Source of the DNA: Candidatus Aerophobota bacterium
Lineage (GTDB): Bacteria; Aerophobota; Aerophobia; Aerophobales; AE-B3A
DNA: 5,211 nt
NCBI GenBank assembly: GCA_030602105.1
Contig: JAUWAK010000084.1
Span: 1 to 5,211, forward strand
Direction: 5' to 3'
In this document: positions 5,210 through 5,211 of the stretch, in pieces
Layout: each line of letters opens with the position of its first letter
Position numbering within the stretch: position 1 is the first letter of the stretch
Notes under the pieces: generated by a model
Databases searched by the model: none
Seen by the model: the letters and a program-made list of their open reading frames with translations, nothing else
What the model was told of the DNA's origin: nothing
Position numbers and translations under genes: made by a program

Positions 5210-5211
5210 AG

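Overview
The window reads as ordinary bacterial chromosome with a roughly balanced base composition. It carries Shine-Dalgarno sites, short intergenic gaps and sigma70-like promoters. The mix of genes suggests an anaerobic or microaerophilic bacterium, for example a Desulfobacterota- or Nitrospirota-like lineage or a Firmicutes relative. The mix is an OsmC-like protein, a UVR-bearing ClpC unfoldase, a rubrerythrin-type ferritin-like protein and a minimal HExxH metallopeptidase. This placement is inferred from protein style only, and the sequence alone does not settle it. No rRNA, tRNA, CRISPR array, insertion sequence or phage gene was seen.

Layout from left to right. Positions 1-304 hold a likely divergent promoter region. 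A near-consensus rightward promoter (218-246) serves the osmC-like gene. A weaker leftward promoter (170-198) could serve a gene leaving the window at the left edge. The osmC-like gene (305-709) is followed after 53 nt by an unrecognised 112-residue basic protein (763-1101), with a weak terminator-like hairpin at its stop codon. Positions 1102-1276 hold no convincing gene. A second promoter (1277-1304) with a perfect 10-bp inverted repeat (1300-1324) over its -10 and start region precedes a MarR-family regulator (1337-1807). The regulator is followed after 49 nt by a full-length clpC (1857-4274), so the two look like one operon. A perfect 10-bp stem (4312-4340) lies between clpC and two leftward genes. 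Those genes are a ferritin-like diiron protein (4733-5209) and, downstream of it, a small zincin-type metallopeptidase (4356-4676).

The genes share a stress and protein-quality theme: hydroperoxide handling (OsmC), diiron/ferritin-like peroxide or iron handling, regulated proteolysis (ClpC) and a MarR sensor-repressor. The most interesting points are two. First, a MarR gene occupies the position that ctsR holds upstream of clpC in Gram-positive bacteria, with its own operator-like palindrome. Second, this ClpC lacks both N-domain glutamates known to read phosphoarginine tags, yet keeps its M-domain and ClpP-docking features. Both support a ClpC system wired differently from the Bacillus CtsR/McsB model. 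That is an inference to be tested, not a demonstrated new system.
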